NCBI GenBank assembly: GCA_016715985.1
Contig: JADJXD010000001.1
Location: 4,650,001-4,714,000 of the forward strand
Direction: 5' to 3'
Origin: Saprospiraceae bacterium
GTDB taxonomy: Bacteria > Bacteroidota > Bacteroidia > Chitinophagales > Saprospiraceae
DNA length: 64,000 nucleotides
A program made the position numbers and the translations under genes. Of this stretch, positions 9,452-18,435 are shown in pieces. The notes under the pieces are model-generated. The model did no database searches. It was not told where the DNA came from and was given only the letters and a program-made list of their open reading frames with translations. Each line of letters opens with the position of its first letter. The stretch's first letter is position 1.

Positions 9452-10036
9452 TTAATGCAGCGCAGCCCTTATCACCAGACTTTCTATAATTTCTGACTCC
9501 TGTTCTATCCACCACTCCAACCTTTTATAAACCTGATTTTCGGGAAAATAATTTAAAGCCATTTTAACAAAAATGTGGCCATGTTTGGCTTCGCTGGCCC
9601 ATAATATTTTATAGAAACGATGCATTTCAGGATCCGTTTGGGCTTCAGAGACCATTCTGAATCGTTCAGCACCGCGGGTTTCCACGACTGAAGCAATTAG
9701 CAATCTGTCCAAAAATCTTTCTTCTCGTCCGGAGTGACATCTTTTGAGTAATTGCGTGACATAAGGATCTTCACCAATGGAATGCGTAAGCTGAATTCTT
9801 CTGGATTGCATGATTTCATATACTTGCTGGAAATGTTCCAGTTCTTCGATACCGGTAGCTATCAAATCGGGGATGATTTCGGTTCTGTCGGGATATTTTG
9901 CCACAAAACTCATAGCCATAGCAGAAGCTTTTCTCTCGCAATCTGCATGATCCTTTAAAAAACTGTCAAAATCAGACATCACAGCATCAATCCACTCTTT
10001 TCTGCTTGGGATGCCAACATCAAGATTGAGTTTCAT
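9452..10036 (-). CDS. miaE: tRNA-(ms2io6A)-hydroxylase
   Basis: A diiron oxygenase of the ferritin-like fold that hydroxylates ms2i6A at position 37 of certain tRNAs. The 194-residue protein shows the paired metal-binding helices: ERKA near residue 34, EELEHFQQVYEIM (E-x-x-H), VETRGAERF and SEAKHGHIF (E-x-x-H). Together these give the set of Glu and His ligands expected for MiaE. It is followed at 15 bases by a lipoprotein gene on the same strand. Convergent with the lipoprotein gene ending at 9437, with only 14 bases between the stops. Confidence 0.9.
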   Translation of the reverse strand: MKLNLDVGIPSRKEWIDAVMSDFDSFLKDHADCERKASAMAMSFVAKYPDRTEIIPDLIATGIEELEHFQQVYEIMQSRRIQLTHSIGEDPYVTQLLKRCHSGREERFLDRLLIASVVETRGAERFRMVSEAQTDPEMHRFYKILWASEAKHGHIFVKMALNYFPENQVYKRLEWWIEQESEIIESLVIRAALH

Positions 10037-10050
10037 ATTGAATTATATTT

Positions 10051-10563
10051 CTATTCTACCATTGTAACAGGAGCAATAACGCCGTTTACTCTTACAACAG
10101 GTACACCTTTTATGTCTTTTTTAGGTATTTTGATGACAAATGTCGGGCGATATTCTTCTACTTCAATATTTGTAGGGATACTGGTCACTTCTATTTTTGT
10201 ATTCTCTCCACTGTTGTCAAATGAGTTTGCTTCAAAATTGACTTCATACTTATTCTTTTCTAAAAAAATAGCAACTACTGAGTTCTCCTCAAAATTTACG
10301 GTTTCAGGAGTTTCTGAACCCTGCATGAATATTGTGAAAGCACTTTGAGTCTTCATGTAATAAGCATTGTTATGCTCCGGAACAAACTGATCTTTTCTGA
10401 ATTGAAATACATCAGAAATATCACTCGCAGGCGTATCTTTAAATCCTACTACATTATTTTTTGTTTTAGTTTCATTGTTTTCTCCTGTCTTTGCGTCATT
10501 TTTGCATGATTGAATAAGTAATCCTGTAATAACGAATGCTAAAATTGTTATCTTAAATTTCAT
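10051..10563 (-). CDS. Predicted lipoprotein, unknown function
   Basis: A 170-residue protein starting MKFKITILAFVITGLLIQSC, a lipoprotein signal with the lipobox Cys at residue 20. The mature part begins with a Lys/Asn/Thr-rich linker, then a beta-strand-rich domain ending in two strands with the pattern RPTFVIKIPKKDIKG and VPVVRVNG. The domain weakly recalls protease-inhibitor-like or PrcB-type beta folds, but I cannot place it with confidence. It lies 14 bases upstream of miaE on the same strand and could be co-transcribed with it. Confidence 0.6.
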   Translation of the reverse strand: MKFKITILAFVITGLLIQSCKNDAKTGENNETKTKNNVVGFKDTPASDISDVFQFRKDQFVPEHNNAYYMKTQSAFTIFMQGSETPETVNFEENSVVAIFLEKNKYEVNFEANSFDNSGENTKIEVTSIPTNIEVEEYRPTFVIKIPKKDIKGVPVVRVNGVIAPVTMVE

Positions 10564-11111
10564 ATTGATATATTTTTAAATTTTGCGTAAAAGTAAGTAA
10601 AATTAAACTGAATTGAAGAGAAAGGAATTAAATAATGTGAGTAATTGATTTTACATAACCTGAATTATAACATCCAGAGAATTTATATTGATTTATCCAT
10701 TATGAAGAGCTGAAGTAGTTATTAAAGCTTTATTTTTCTTTTGTCTTGATACAAAAGAAACAAAAGATCAAGGCTGTAACGCCTCAGCCTAAAATCGCTC
10801 CATAAAACCTAAATTCAAAAAACTCGCCTTACTGCGTCGATCATTTTCTTAATTTATGTGAAACTTCGTTACATTTTATTCTTGCAATTTTTAGTTTTGG
10901 CTCAGACAGTTTTGAATTTTTAGCGGTTTTACTTCACGATTTTTTAACGGCTGATACGTTAAGGCCAAATTTCACACTTTCAATCTTTCGAGAGAAAACA
11001 TAATTGAGATTTAGTTTCGTAACTAAAGAATTATCAGATATGGTAAAATATTGTACACACATTAATATTAAGCTTCCGAACAAGTTTAGATATTATCAAT
11101 TTCCAAACGCA
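10564..11111. other. Non-coding stretch with a Bacteroidota-type intergenic repeat
   Basis: No supported gene in these 548 bases. From about 10730 to 11000 there is an element rich in short palindromes. It includes CTTTTGT cttgat ACAAAAG (a perfect 7-bp stem near 10738-10757), then GGCTGTAACGCCTCAGCC and a TACGTT-containing stretch near 10950. Sequences of this general look recur between genes in many Bacteroidota genomes; that statement is from memory, not a search. Confidence 0.4.
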
Positions 11112-13508
11112 TTAATCAAAATAATCCATACTGCAACATCCTATCGGAGCTCCAGGTGGCATAAAAGCCGGTTTATGAATCTTCAGAATTAAATTGGAAT
11201 CATTCATATTCCTGATTTGAGTAAAAATGTATCTGAAATGTGCACCACTCATTTTATCATCCGCTTTAGCTTTGTGTTTTACGATGGAATTTCCCATAAA
11301 TACATGAAGGTTATGTGTAATGAGCGCTGCGAGTTCTGCATTGGTTTTTTCATCTAATGCTGTTTGTAGCAGTTGATTAACAATAGCTTTCTGGAGTGCT
11401 GCTTTTGATGGATCAAAAGGCATTCCAACCTTCAGCAATCCTAACACATCCTGAAGATAGTCGTTAATATTCCATGATTTTTGCTGTTTCAAACGATTCA
11501 ATCGGGCACTATTGGTCAACATTCCTGCGATTTGAGCACATGCACTCTCAATGGCTGCAGACTCATCAAAAATCATTTCACTCCCGGAAGGAAAACTTTC
11601 TCTGTTTCTGGGATATCCGGGTGCAGAAGGGTACAGGAAATTTTTAACGGACTCCGGTATTTTGAGATTTTCTGCTGATACAAAGTTAAGAATTGTTTTC
11701 AGAGTAGCTTTTTGTTGGGCAACATCTACTTCTTTTAAGGGACGGATGTCTGACTCACCTTTTACCGGAAAGCTGTAGTGAACTCCTCCGATAGATTTAA
11801 CCAATGCTTCCATCTGATATCGGTGCATAAAATAAACGGGCACAAATACTTTTTCCAGTTCGGATACAGGCGTTCCATCAGGAATGGAATTTAAACCAAA
11901 CTCTTCGATTGCCTTTTTACGCACTTTTACAATCCTTTCAAACTCCTCCAAAGCATTGTTTCCATTATCCCATAAATGAGATTCTGGAGATGCGCTGCCG
12001 GGACTTCGGGTATCTTCATCGGTAAGATAAAGCAGTCCCATGTTTTGAGTTTCCTGAATTATTTTATCTAACTCACTTTTTTCATTCATATTTCCGGCAA
12101 ACTCTGCATATCCGTAAAGCACCACTCTCTTGTCCCAAATACCGATTTTGTCATCATAAGCTTTTGATAAGTCGAACTGATCATTACTATCAATAGTGAT
12201 ATATGGATGCGGATAATCCATCACAGATGCTCTGTCATTGATGCTGGCGGCAAAATTATGAGCAATACCCAAGGTATGACCAATTTCATGTGCGGAAAGC
12301 TGTCTGAGTCTGGCTAACGCCAATTCGGATAACTGTTTTTGTTTTTCCGTTTGATTTTCATTGCCAAAAGGGGACAATATCCCTTGTGCAATAAGATAAT
12401 CCTGTCGAACTCTTAAAGAACCCAAAGAGACATGTCCTTTTATTATTTCTCCTGTCCTGGGGTCTATGACACTATCACCATAAGACCAACCCCGCGTGCT
12501 TCTGTGTACCCACTGAATCATGTTATATCTCACATCCAGTGGATGAGCTCCATCCGGCAATACACGAATTTCAAAAGCATTTCTAAATCCGGCATACGCA
12601 AATGCTTCTTTCCACCAGGCAGCACCATCCATTAAAGCTGATTTTATGGGTTCGGGACATCCAGGGTCAATGTAGTATATGATTGGTTTTATTACTTCAC
12701 TTTGAGCGTCATTCGGATTTATTTTCTGAAGTCTGTGACGAGTGATAAATCTTTTTTGCAAAGGTTGGTCAATTGGTGTTGCATAATCATAGTAACTCAT
12801 GTCAAAATATCCTGAATATGGATGGAATACTCGTGGTGTGTATTTATCATCAGGCAATCTGACAAATGAAATATGCTGCCGAAAACTCAATGACTCCGGG
12901 GTGGGGGCTACAGATTTGAGATATTTTCCGGTAGCTTCACCTGTAAGTGTAAGGATACTTTCAAATTCAGTATTATGTGGAAATGCTAATGTGTTTTCTA
13001 AATAAACCACAGAACGGGTTTTATCAATTTTGAAAGTTCCCTGTTTTTGGTCTTTCAGTAATATGGAAATCTGATGAAGATCATCGAAAAGGAGTGGCGA
13101 CAGGTCAATGGTATAACCACTTCCCACTTTTTTTTCTATCTTAAAACCACCCAGCACAGAAAAGGCAAAAGCTTCTTTGACGGATTTTACTTCTTCTGTA
13201 TTATTTGAAATAGCCCGATAGTTCATATTTTGCTGGACGAGAAGTATTTTATCTCCGTGTTTTTCAAACCGGACTACCATTTTATTCCCCAATTTACCTC
13301 TGTCCAATCCGATGTCATTGGATCCTACACCTGTTCCTAAAGATGTGACCATCAGGAAATCTTCGTTCAGATTTGAAACGTTCAAAAGTATTTTGCCGGT
13401 ACTGTCCTGATATTCAAAGTTGAAAAAACCTTCAAATTTTTGAGATTGGAGTGCACTAAATATAAATGACAGGAGTACGGTTGCCAGAAAACGACAGTAA
13501 AATTTCAT
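11112..13508 (-). CDS. Exported zinc-dependent metalloprotease (DUF5117/DUF4953 type)
   Basis: A 798-residue protein with a signal peptide (MKFYCRFLATVLLSFIFSALQSQ). It matches the layout of the Bacteroidota zinc-dependent metalloprotease family: an N-terminal DUF5117-like beta domain, then a metzincin-like catalytic region (DUF4953). The zinc motif is SAHEIGHTLGIAHN (HExxHxxGxxH) at about residue 405, and a likely Met-turn segment is SVMDYPHPYI. The upstream WWKEAFAYAGF and IDPGCPEP segments are typical of this family. The substrate is unknown; it probably acts in the periplasm or outside the cell. It stands alone, with about 130 bases to the small gene upstream. Confidence 0.85.
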   Translation of the reverse strand: MKFYCRFLATVLLSFIFSALQSQKFEGFFNFEYQDSTGKILLNVSNLNEDFLMVTSLGTGVGSNDIGLDRGKLGNKMVVRFEKHGDKILLVQQNMNYRAISNNTEEVKSVKEAFAFSVLGGFKIEKKVGSGYTIDLSPLLFDDLHQISILLKDQKQGTFKIDKTRSVVYLENTLAFPHNTEFESILTLTGEATGKYLKSVAPTPESLSFRQHISFVRLPDDKYTPRVFHPYSGYFDMSYYDYATPIDQPLQKRFITRHRLQKINPNDAQSEVIKPIIYYIDPGCPEPIKSALMDGAAWWKEAFAYAGFRNAFEIRVLPDGAHPLDVRYNMIQWVHRSTRGWSYGDSVIDPRTGEIIKGHVSLGSLRVRQDYLIAQGILSPFGNENQTEKQKQLSELALARLRQLSAHEIGHTLGIAHNFAASINDRASVMDYPHPYITIDSNDQFDLSKAYDDKIGIWDKRVVLYGYAEFAGNMNEKSELDKIIQETQNMGLLYLTDEDTRSPGSASPESHLWDNGNNALEEFERIVKVRKKAIEEFGLNSIPDGTPVSELEKVFVPVYFMHRYQMEALVKSIGGVHYSFPVKGESDIRPLKEVDVAQQKATLKTILNFVSAENLKIPESVKNFLYPSAPGYPRNRESFPSGSEMIFDESAAIESACAQIAGMLTNSARLNRLKQQKSWNINDYLQDVLGLLKVGMPFDPSKAALQKAIVNQLLQTALDEKTNAELAALITHNLHVFMGNSIVKHKAKADDKMSGAHFRYIFTQIRNMNDSNLILKIHKPAFMPPGAPIGCCSMDYFD

Positions 13509-13635
13509 TTGATTGTAAGTTTATTTGAGTAATGCATTACCACAAAATCACAAGTGAAAACCCAACTACACGGGTATCAAGAATATGAATCAATACTGTA
13601 ACTTTCTGAAAATGAACTTCCTGCAATAAAGTAAA

Positions 13636-13782
13636 TCAGGCGTTGTTATAGATCAGATAGATCAGCACGATAAGGACAATAGTCACTAAGATGGCTATTT
13701 TAAAAAATTTTTTCTCTTGTTTCAGGTCTTCTGCGGTCATGTTTTCTCTTCTGACCGATCTTTTTACTTTTAATTTTGCCAT
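13636..13782 (-). CDS. Small single-pass membrane protein (48 aa)
   Basis: A short open frame with ATG at 13782 and TGA at 13636-13638. The translation starts MAKLKVKRSVRRENMTAEDL and continues with a charged helix (KQEKKFFK), then a single very hydrophobic segment (IAILVTIVLIVLIYLIY) ending NNA. The basic N-terminus followed by a TM helix predicts an N-in topology. Codon use and the clear amphipathic-to-TM layout favour a real gene over chance. Its function is unknown and I do not recognise the family. Confidence 0.55.
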   Translation of the reverse strand: MAKLKVKRSVRRENMTAEDLKQEKKFFKIAILVTIVLIVLIYLIYNNA

Positions 13783-13930
13783 AGGAATTTTTATTATGTC
13801 ACCAAGGTAGCAAAATTTTATGTTTCATAATATAATATTTAAAGCAATATTTTTTTAATCAATTGAAGTATACTGAATATCAGTAACTTGTAAATTAAGA
13901 ATCATTTTCCTGCTTTTGTATCTCACCTTC

Positions 13931-14143
13931 GGTAGTTCGACTCTCAGACGGGCTACCGATATGGAGAAAGTTTTCCAATGAATACCGATACGATGTCTTG
14001 GAGCCATCGCATCGCATTTGGTAGTTCGACTCTCAGACGGACTACCGATATAGAGAAAGTTTTTCAATGAATACCGATACGATGTCTTTGAGCCATCGCA
14101 TCGCATTTGGTAGTTCGACTCTCAGACGGACTACCGATATTTA
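13931..14143. repeat. REP-type palindrome array, left of the RAYT gene
   Basis: Two hairpin types alternate with an exact 89-base period. Type A starts at 13931, 14020 and 14109 and pairs GGTAGTTCG with CGGACTACC. Type B pairs CGATACGATG with CATCGCATCG (13986-13995 with 14005-14014, and again 89 bases on). Copies differ by a few bases. The array directly abuts the transposase gene, as REP elements do around RAYT genes. The open frame that reads through it on the minus strand is a product of the repeats. Confidence 0.8.
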
Positions 14144-14157
14144 TCATTTCTTTAAAC

Positions 14158-14739
14158 TTATCTAATCAGATTCTCCAAATTCAAAAGTTCTTTTGCTAAT
14201 ATTTGATCACATAGAGTGCCATTTCTAATTCCCAGATAATCCCTTGCAGAAGAATATTTCCAATTCTCTTGGGATAATACTAGTTTAGCTTTAACGGGAT
14301 TATTATGAATATATTCAAAACATATCATTCCATAATTGATATCAGGAGAAAATATCAGTTTTTGGTTTTTGGAACCAATTGAAATCACATCATCAATCCA
14401 TCCATCTTCTGCTTTTGTATGTTGTCGAAAAAGAGAGCCAATCCTATTTTCTTGTTTATTGATGGCTGATGTATAAGACATTAACATCGTTCCGATAGAC
14501 TCATTTAATGTGGTAGTTTTAGGTTTAGGTTTTTCTTTGAATAACTCAGTTTCTCTGACATAAATGAGAAAATGAAAATGATTTGGCATTAAACAGTAAG
14601 CTAAAAAATCAGCATAAGGACAAACAAACTGTCTCATCTTTTTTAGAAAATACAAATAATTATCGTCTTTGAAAAAGATTTTTTGTCGGTCATTTCCCTG
14701 ATTGTAAACATGAAAAATCTGATTTTTATAGAATTCCAT
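14158..14739 (-). CDS. REP-associated tyrosine transposase (RAYT, Y1/HUH family)
   Basis: A 193-residue protein of the TnpA-REP (Y1 transposase) family, which nicks and joins single-stranded DNA at REP palindromes. Near the N-terminus it has HVYNQGNDRQKIFF. The HUH metal-binding motif is in LMPNHFHFLIYV (about residues 51-62). The candidate catalytic Tyr lies in SYTSAINKQENRIGSLF. The family's C-terminal segment FEYIHNNPVKAKLV is also present. The gene appears intact. REP-like hairpins flank it on both sides (13931-14143 and 14805-15070), which supports the RAYT call over an ordinary IS200/IS605 element. Confidence 0.88.
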   Translation of the reverse strand: MEFYKNQIFHVYNQGNDRQKIFFKDDNYLYFLKKMRQFVCPYADFLAYCLMPNHFHFLIYVRETELFKEKPKPKTTTLNESIGTMLMSYTSAINKQENRIGSLFRQHTKAEDGWIDDVISIGSKNQKLIFSPDINYGMICFEYIHNNPVKAKLVLSQENWKYSSARDYLGIRNGTLCDQILAKELLNLENLIR

Positions 14740-14804
14740 ATTGTTTTTGTTTTATGCAAACTTAACATAAGTAATCTTTTTTTCAAAATTTTGTTATGTA
14801 TTTT

Positions 14805-15070
14805 GGTAGTTCGGCTCCTAGACGGGCATTTGGTAGTTTGGCTCTAAGACGGGCTACCGATATACTGAATAGATCATTCATAGCATACCGATACGATGTC
14901 TTAGAGCCATCGCATCGCATTTGGTAGTTCGGCTCTAATATGGACTACCGATATGGAGCGATTTTTATCATTGCATACCGATACGATGTCTAAAAGCCAT
15001 CGCATCAGAACTCCTATTTGAATGGATAATCCACAGAATACCGAAACGATGTCTAAGAGCCATCGCTTTA
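14805..15070. repeat. REP-type palindrome array, right of the RAYT gene
   Basis: Degenerate copies of the same two hairpins seen on the left. Type A begins at 14805 (truncated), 14832 and 14923. Type B begins at 14889 (paired half 14908-14917), 14979 (half 14998-15007) and 15042. The right copies drift more than the left ones. The last type B runs to within about 30 bases of the era stop codon, so read-through from era would be folded there. Confidence 0.75.
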
Positions 15071-15101
15071 GAACTCTCAAGGCAGGCTATCTGTTTTTTG
15101 A

Positions 15102-16001
15102 TCAGTCTTCGTATCCGAACATTTTAAGCATTCTTTCATCATTCCGCCAGTTTTCTTTTACTTTGACATTCAGGTCCAGATATACATGTTTTTCAAAAAA
15201 AGCTTCAATATCTGCTCTGGCTGCGATACCGAGCTTTTTGATACTTTCCCCGTTTTTGCCGATGATGATAGGTTTTTGTGATTTTCTGTCCACGTATATA
15301 TCTGCATATATCATCAGGATGGGCTCTCCTCTCTTATCTTCTTCTTTAAAACTGCTGACAACCACTTCGCACGAATACGGTACTTCCTGCTTGAATTGTA
15401 ACAATAATTTCTCTCTGATAATTTCAGTAACAAAAAAGCGTTCGTTTTTATCAGACAATTCATCTTTCGGATAATATTCCGGGCCTTCCGGCAAATCTAC
15501 TAAAATAGCAGCGAGAAGCCCATCGGTATTGGTTTTTTGCATGGCGGATATCTCCCACACCTGATCAAAGTCGACAAATTCTTTCCACTTGTCTTTGATG
15601 GCTGCACTTTTTTCGTCCTTGTCGAGATCTTGCTTGTTTATAATCAGATATTTGGGTACTTCAGCCTGTTGCAGTGCTTTGATCACTGGCTCTTCACCGG
15701 TATATTTGTCATAGATATCTGTCATGAATAGCAAAATATCAGCATCTTCAAAGCTGGACCAGGCAAACTTATTCATGGATTTTTGCATGCCGTATCCCGG
15801 CTCATCTATAATTCCCGGCGTATCGGAGAAAACTATCTGATAGTCATCTGAACTTACCAGACCTAATATCCGGTGTCTTGTTGTTTGTGGTTTGCTGGTG
15901 ATGATGGACATTTTTTCGCCCACCAAAGCATTTAAAAGGGTAGATTTTCCAACATTCGGATTTCCTACTATATTTACAAAACCGGATTTATGCACTGTCA
16001 T
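15102..16001 (-). CDS. era: GTPase Era
   Basis: Essential ribosome-assembly GTPase that binds the 3' end of 16S rRNA. The 299-residue protein has G1 GNPNVGKST (about residues 12-20), G2 around TTRHR, G3 DTPGI, G4 NKQD and a C-terminal KH domain with IIGKNGESIKKLG. Length matches the family. It is the last gene of a minus-strand run: M28 peptidase, PH-like membrane protein, hypothetical protein, era. Only 16 bases separate it from the preceding stop, so it is probably co-transcribed. Confidence 0.96.
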   Translation of the reverse strand: MTVHKSGFVNIVGNPNVGKSTLLNALVGEKMSIITSKPQTTRHRILGLVSSDDYQIVFSDTPGIIDEPGYGMQKSMNKFAWSSFEDADILLFMTDIYDKYTGEEPVIKALQQAEVPKYLIINKQDLDKDEKSAAIKDKWKEFVDFDQVWEISAMQKTNTDGLLAAILVDLPEGPEYYPKDELSDKNERFFVTEIIREKLLLQFKQEVPYSCEVVVSSFKEEDKRGEPILMIYADIYVDRKSQKPIIIGKNGESIKKLGIAARADIEAFFEKHVYLDLNVKVKENWRNDERMLKMFGYED

Positions 16002-16017
16002 TATTTTCTGTATTTTC

Positions 16018-16599
16018 TTAATGTAATTGCTTTTGATTACTGTTCATCTTCATTTCGACTTCATCTATGATAAATGCCGGTTTTTTTCTTCGCCAATTCA
16101 AATCGTTATATTGCGGACCAAAATTAATGTAATGATGGAGTCTGTATTTTTGCATTTCCTGATTGACATGATCAAAGGTATTTACCAGACAAATATACCC
16201 ATCATCATCTCTTATGTCTTCATACCATTCTTCATAATAGCTGTCATCATCTCCATGAAAATTGAGCACATTATCGCATAAAATAACATATTTGTAAATA
16301 CCTTCTTTTATCATCAGATCTATCAGGTCTCTTTTCAGAAACATAATATCATTTTCGATACAATCATTCCACTCACCAATAAGTTCCAGTAGGGCAAAAT
16401 GACGCTTATAATCTACATACAATATTTTAACGTACATCGTTTCTGAACCGAAGTCATCCCATTGAGGATGAATGTAGTAATTGTATATTTTATTCGTAAA
16501 TACCATTTCATCATACGTCCTTCTGTAAAATGGTGATTTGGTGTCTTTTTCAGCGATGTAATCATCTCTCCATCCAAACCAGGGTTCTATATCATGCAT
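16018..16599 (-). CDS. Conserved-looking acidic/aromatic protein, unknown function
   Basis: A 193-residue soluble protein without signal peptide or membrane helix. It is unusually rich in Asp, Tyr and Trp (for example DDDSYYEEWYEDIRDDDGY near residue 115) and ends in a basic stretch. I do not recognise the family. The position between a PH-like membrane protein (8-base overlap at its start) and era suggests translational coupling. A housekeeping role alongside Era is possible but cannot be shown from the sequence. Confidence 0.65.
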   Translation of the reverse strand: MHDIEPWFGWRDDYIAEKDTKSPFYRRTYDEMVFTNKIYNYYIHPQWDDFGSETMYVKILYVDYKRHFALLELIGEWNDCIENDIMFLKRDLIDLMIKEGIYKYVILCDNVLNFHGDDDSYYEEWYEDIRDDDGYICLVNTFDHVNQEMQKYRLHHYINFGPQYNDLNWRRKKPAFIIDEVEMKMNSNQKQLH

Positions 16600-17077
16600 G
16601 TTTTGAACGGTTTGATAAAATCTTTTTTAGAATATATTCCATTTCAGTAGCTTTTTGAGTGCCTATCAGAATGTTTTTATTACCATTCTTTAAAGTTAGT
16701 TGTAATCCGGTTTTACCTTTGGTGGTATAGGCTTTACCGGAAAATCCATAGCGGATACCCCAACCTCCGTACTCTCTGATGGGTTTGTACTCTCTGACTT
16801 CTGCGGTATTTATTTCGTCCCAGCTGATATTCCTCCACTTATTGATAATCGGAAAAAATTTATAGCGAATTCCGTTTTCATCCATTCGGGTATCGAGTCT
16901 GAATACAAAAAATATCACCCCGGTCATCAATGCCGCTCCAAATGTAACATAAAAATGAGTCAAATCAGGCTCGCCGCTGTAGGCATATACCAGATAATTC
17001 ACAACTGAAACCACTGCGAGAATGACATAAAACCAGATGGAATCAAATTTCTGACTTTCTTCAAAATACAATTTCAT
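16592..17077 (-). CDS. Two-helix membrane protein with PH-like domain
   Basis: A 161-residue protein with two N-terminal TM helices (about 14-34 and 43-62) separated by a short loop. A cytoplasmic beta-rich domain follows, with RYKFFPIINKWRNISWDEI and LQLTLKNGNKNILIGTQK. This layout resembles bacterial PH-domain membrane proteins such as the DUF6141 group. The start overlaps nothing, but its 3' end overlaps the next gene by 8 bases. It is 11 bases from the M28 peptidase gene. Function unknown. Confidence 0.65.
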   Translation of the reverse strand: MKLYFEESQKFDSIWFYVILAVVSVVNYLVYAYSGEPDLTHFYVTFGAALMTGVIFFVFRLDTRMDENGIRYKFFPIINKWRNISWDEINTAEVREYKPIREYGGWGIRYGFSGKAYTTKGKTGLQLTLKNGNKNILIGTQKATEMEYILKKILSNRSKHA

Positions 17078-17088
17078 AAATTATTGAT

Positions 17089-18345
17089 TTATTTGAAAGT
17101 TACTTCTTTGGTGATTTCCGTCCCTTCCCGGATGATGACAATTTCTGTCGTTTGATCCAATTTAAACAGTGTAAGGCATTTCATATAGCTGTTGATATCC
17201 ACCACTTCCAATTCACCTATTTTAATGATAATATCTCCTTTTTGAAGTCCGGCCACTTGTCCCGGTCTGCCATCCCTGACGCCATCGATCCGCATCCCTT
17301 TACCATCGTACAAATAATCCGGCATAACACCCAAGGTTACTGAAAAAGCTCTTGTGGATGCTATAGGATCCTGCGTTTTTGTAAATTCCAGTTTTCCTTT
17401 TTTATTTAAATGGTGAATGATATTGTAAATATATTCCGACACATATTTTATTCCGGAGTAATTTATCAGGTGGGCATCATCACTGGGTTTGTGATAATCT
17501 TCATGTTGTCCCGTAAAAAATGCAAGTACGGGAATACCTGACATGTAAAAAGACATATGGTCAGAAGGACCGGAACCGCTCATCTCTTTTTTTACAGAAA
17601 GGTTGGGATATTTAATGGTATCTATGACAGGCTCGAATGCGGGTGATGTTCCAATGCCGCTGACTGCAAGCTTACTTTCTGCCTTCAGTCTTCCTATCAT
17701 ATCCATATTCAGAAAATAATTAATGGTTTTGAAATCAATCGTAGGATTGTTTATAAAATAGTTAGAACCGAGCAATCCTTTTTCTTCACCGGAGAATGCT
17801 ATAAACAGGTAGTTATTGTTTTTTAGTTTACTTTTTTTAAGACTTTCAGCAAGATATAAAAGACCTGTCACTCCGCTGGCATTATCATCAGCTCCATTGT
17901 GAATTGCTCTTTCACCGGTATGCAAAGAACCATGGTCTCCATAGCCCAAATGGTCGTAATGTGCTCCTAAAACAATGGTGTACGGAGCTTTATTGTCAAT
18001 AAATCCAATTACATTTCTGCCGGTGATTTCAGGATCATCAGGAGCAGGTTTGTCCGCATGGGGATTGCTTTTGATTTTCTTAGAAAAAGACTGAAAATAG
18101 CTGTTATAATCCCCTTTTGGCGTTAATCCGATTTCTCTGAATCTATCTTCGATATAATTTCCGGCTTTTTCTTCGCCAACTGTTCCTGTTTCCCGGCCTT
18201 CCATTTCGTCAGCAGATAATACGATCAGATCCACTGCCATATTTTGCACCGGATGTTTGACAGGATACTTTACAGAGGTGGAACAAGCTGATAGAAAAAT
18301 GAGGAAGCTGTATAACAGCAATTTATTTCTGCTGATTTTGGTCAT
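17089..18345 (-). CDS. M28-family metallopeptidase lipoprotein with PDZ domain
   Basis: A 418-residue predicted aminopeptidase anchored as a lipoprotein (LLLYSFLIFLSAC, lipobox Cys at residue 21). The M28 dizinc site residues are visible in order: GAHYDHLG (His, Asp), NGADDNASG (Asp), SGEEKGLLGS (Glu pair), NMDMIGR (Asp) and HEDYHKPSDD (His). A C-terminal PDZ domain (about 320-418) contains VRDGRPGQVAGLQKGDIIIKI. This architecture is common in Bacteroidota. It heads the operon that ends in era. Confidence 0.9.
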   Translation of the reverse strand: MTKISRNKLLLYSFLIFLSACSTSVKYPVKHPVQNMAVDLIVLSADEMEGRETGTVGEEKAGNYIEDRFREIGLTPKGDYNSYFQSFSKKIKSNPHADKPAPDDPEITGRNVIGFIDNKAPYTIVLGAHYDHLGYGDHGSLHTGERAIHNGADDNASGVTGLLYLAESLKKSKLKNNNYLFIAFSGEEKGLLGSNYFINNPTIDFKTINYFLNMDMIGRLKAESKLAVSGIGTSPAFEPVIDTIKYPNLSVKKEMSGSGPSDHMSFYMSGIPVLAFFTGQHEDYHKPSDDAHLINYSGIKYVSEYIYNIIHHLNKKGKLEFTKTQDPIASTRAFSVTLGVMPDYLYDGKGMRIDGVRDGRPGQVAGLQKGDIIIKIGELEVVDINSYMKCLTLFKLDQTTEIVIIREGTEITKEVTFK

Positions 18346-18435
18346 TATTAAATGTTTACACTATTTTGATAATTGGAAAATTTGAATATTGTACTTTTAC
18401 GACATTGTTCAGAAAAAACGTATAAAACATTGATT

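Noticed and set aside
13855..14106. Minus-strand open frame through the left REP array
   Set aside because: Its sequence is the direct translation of the 89-base repeat unit, with internal peptide duplication; no start context and no domain.
13931..14143. Possible CRISPR array (regular 89-base period)
   Set aside because: The whole period is repeated, including the would-be spacers, units are two palindromes, and a RAYT rather than cas genes is adjacent.
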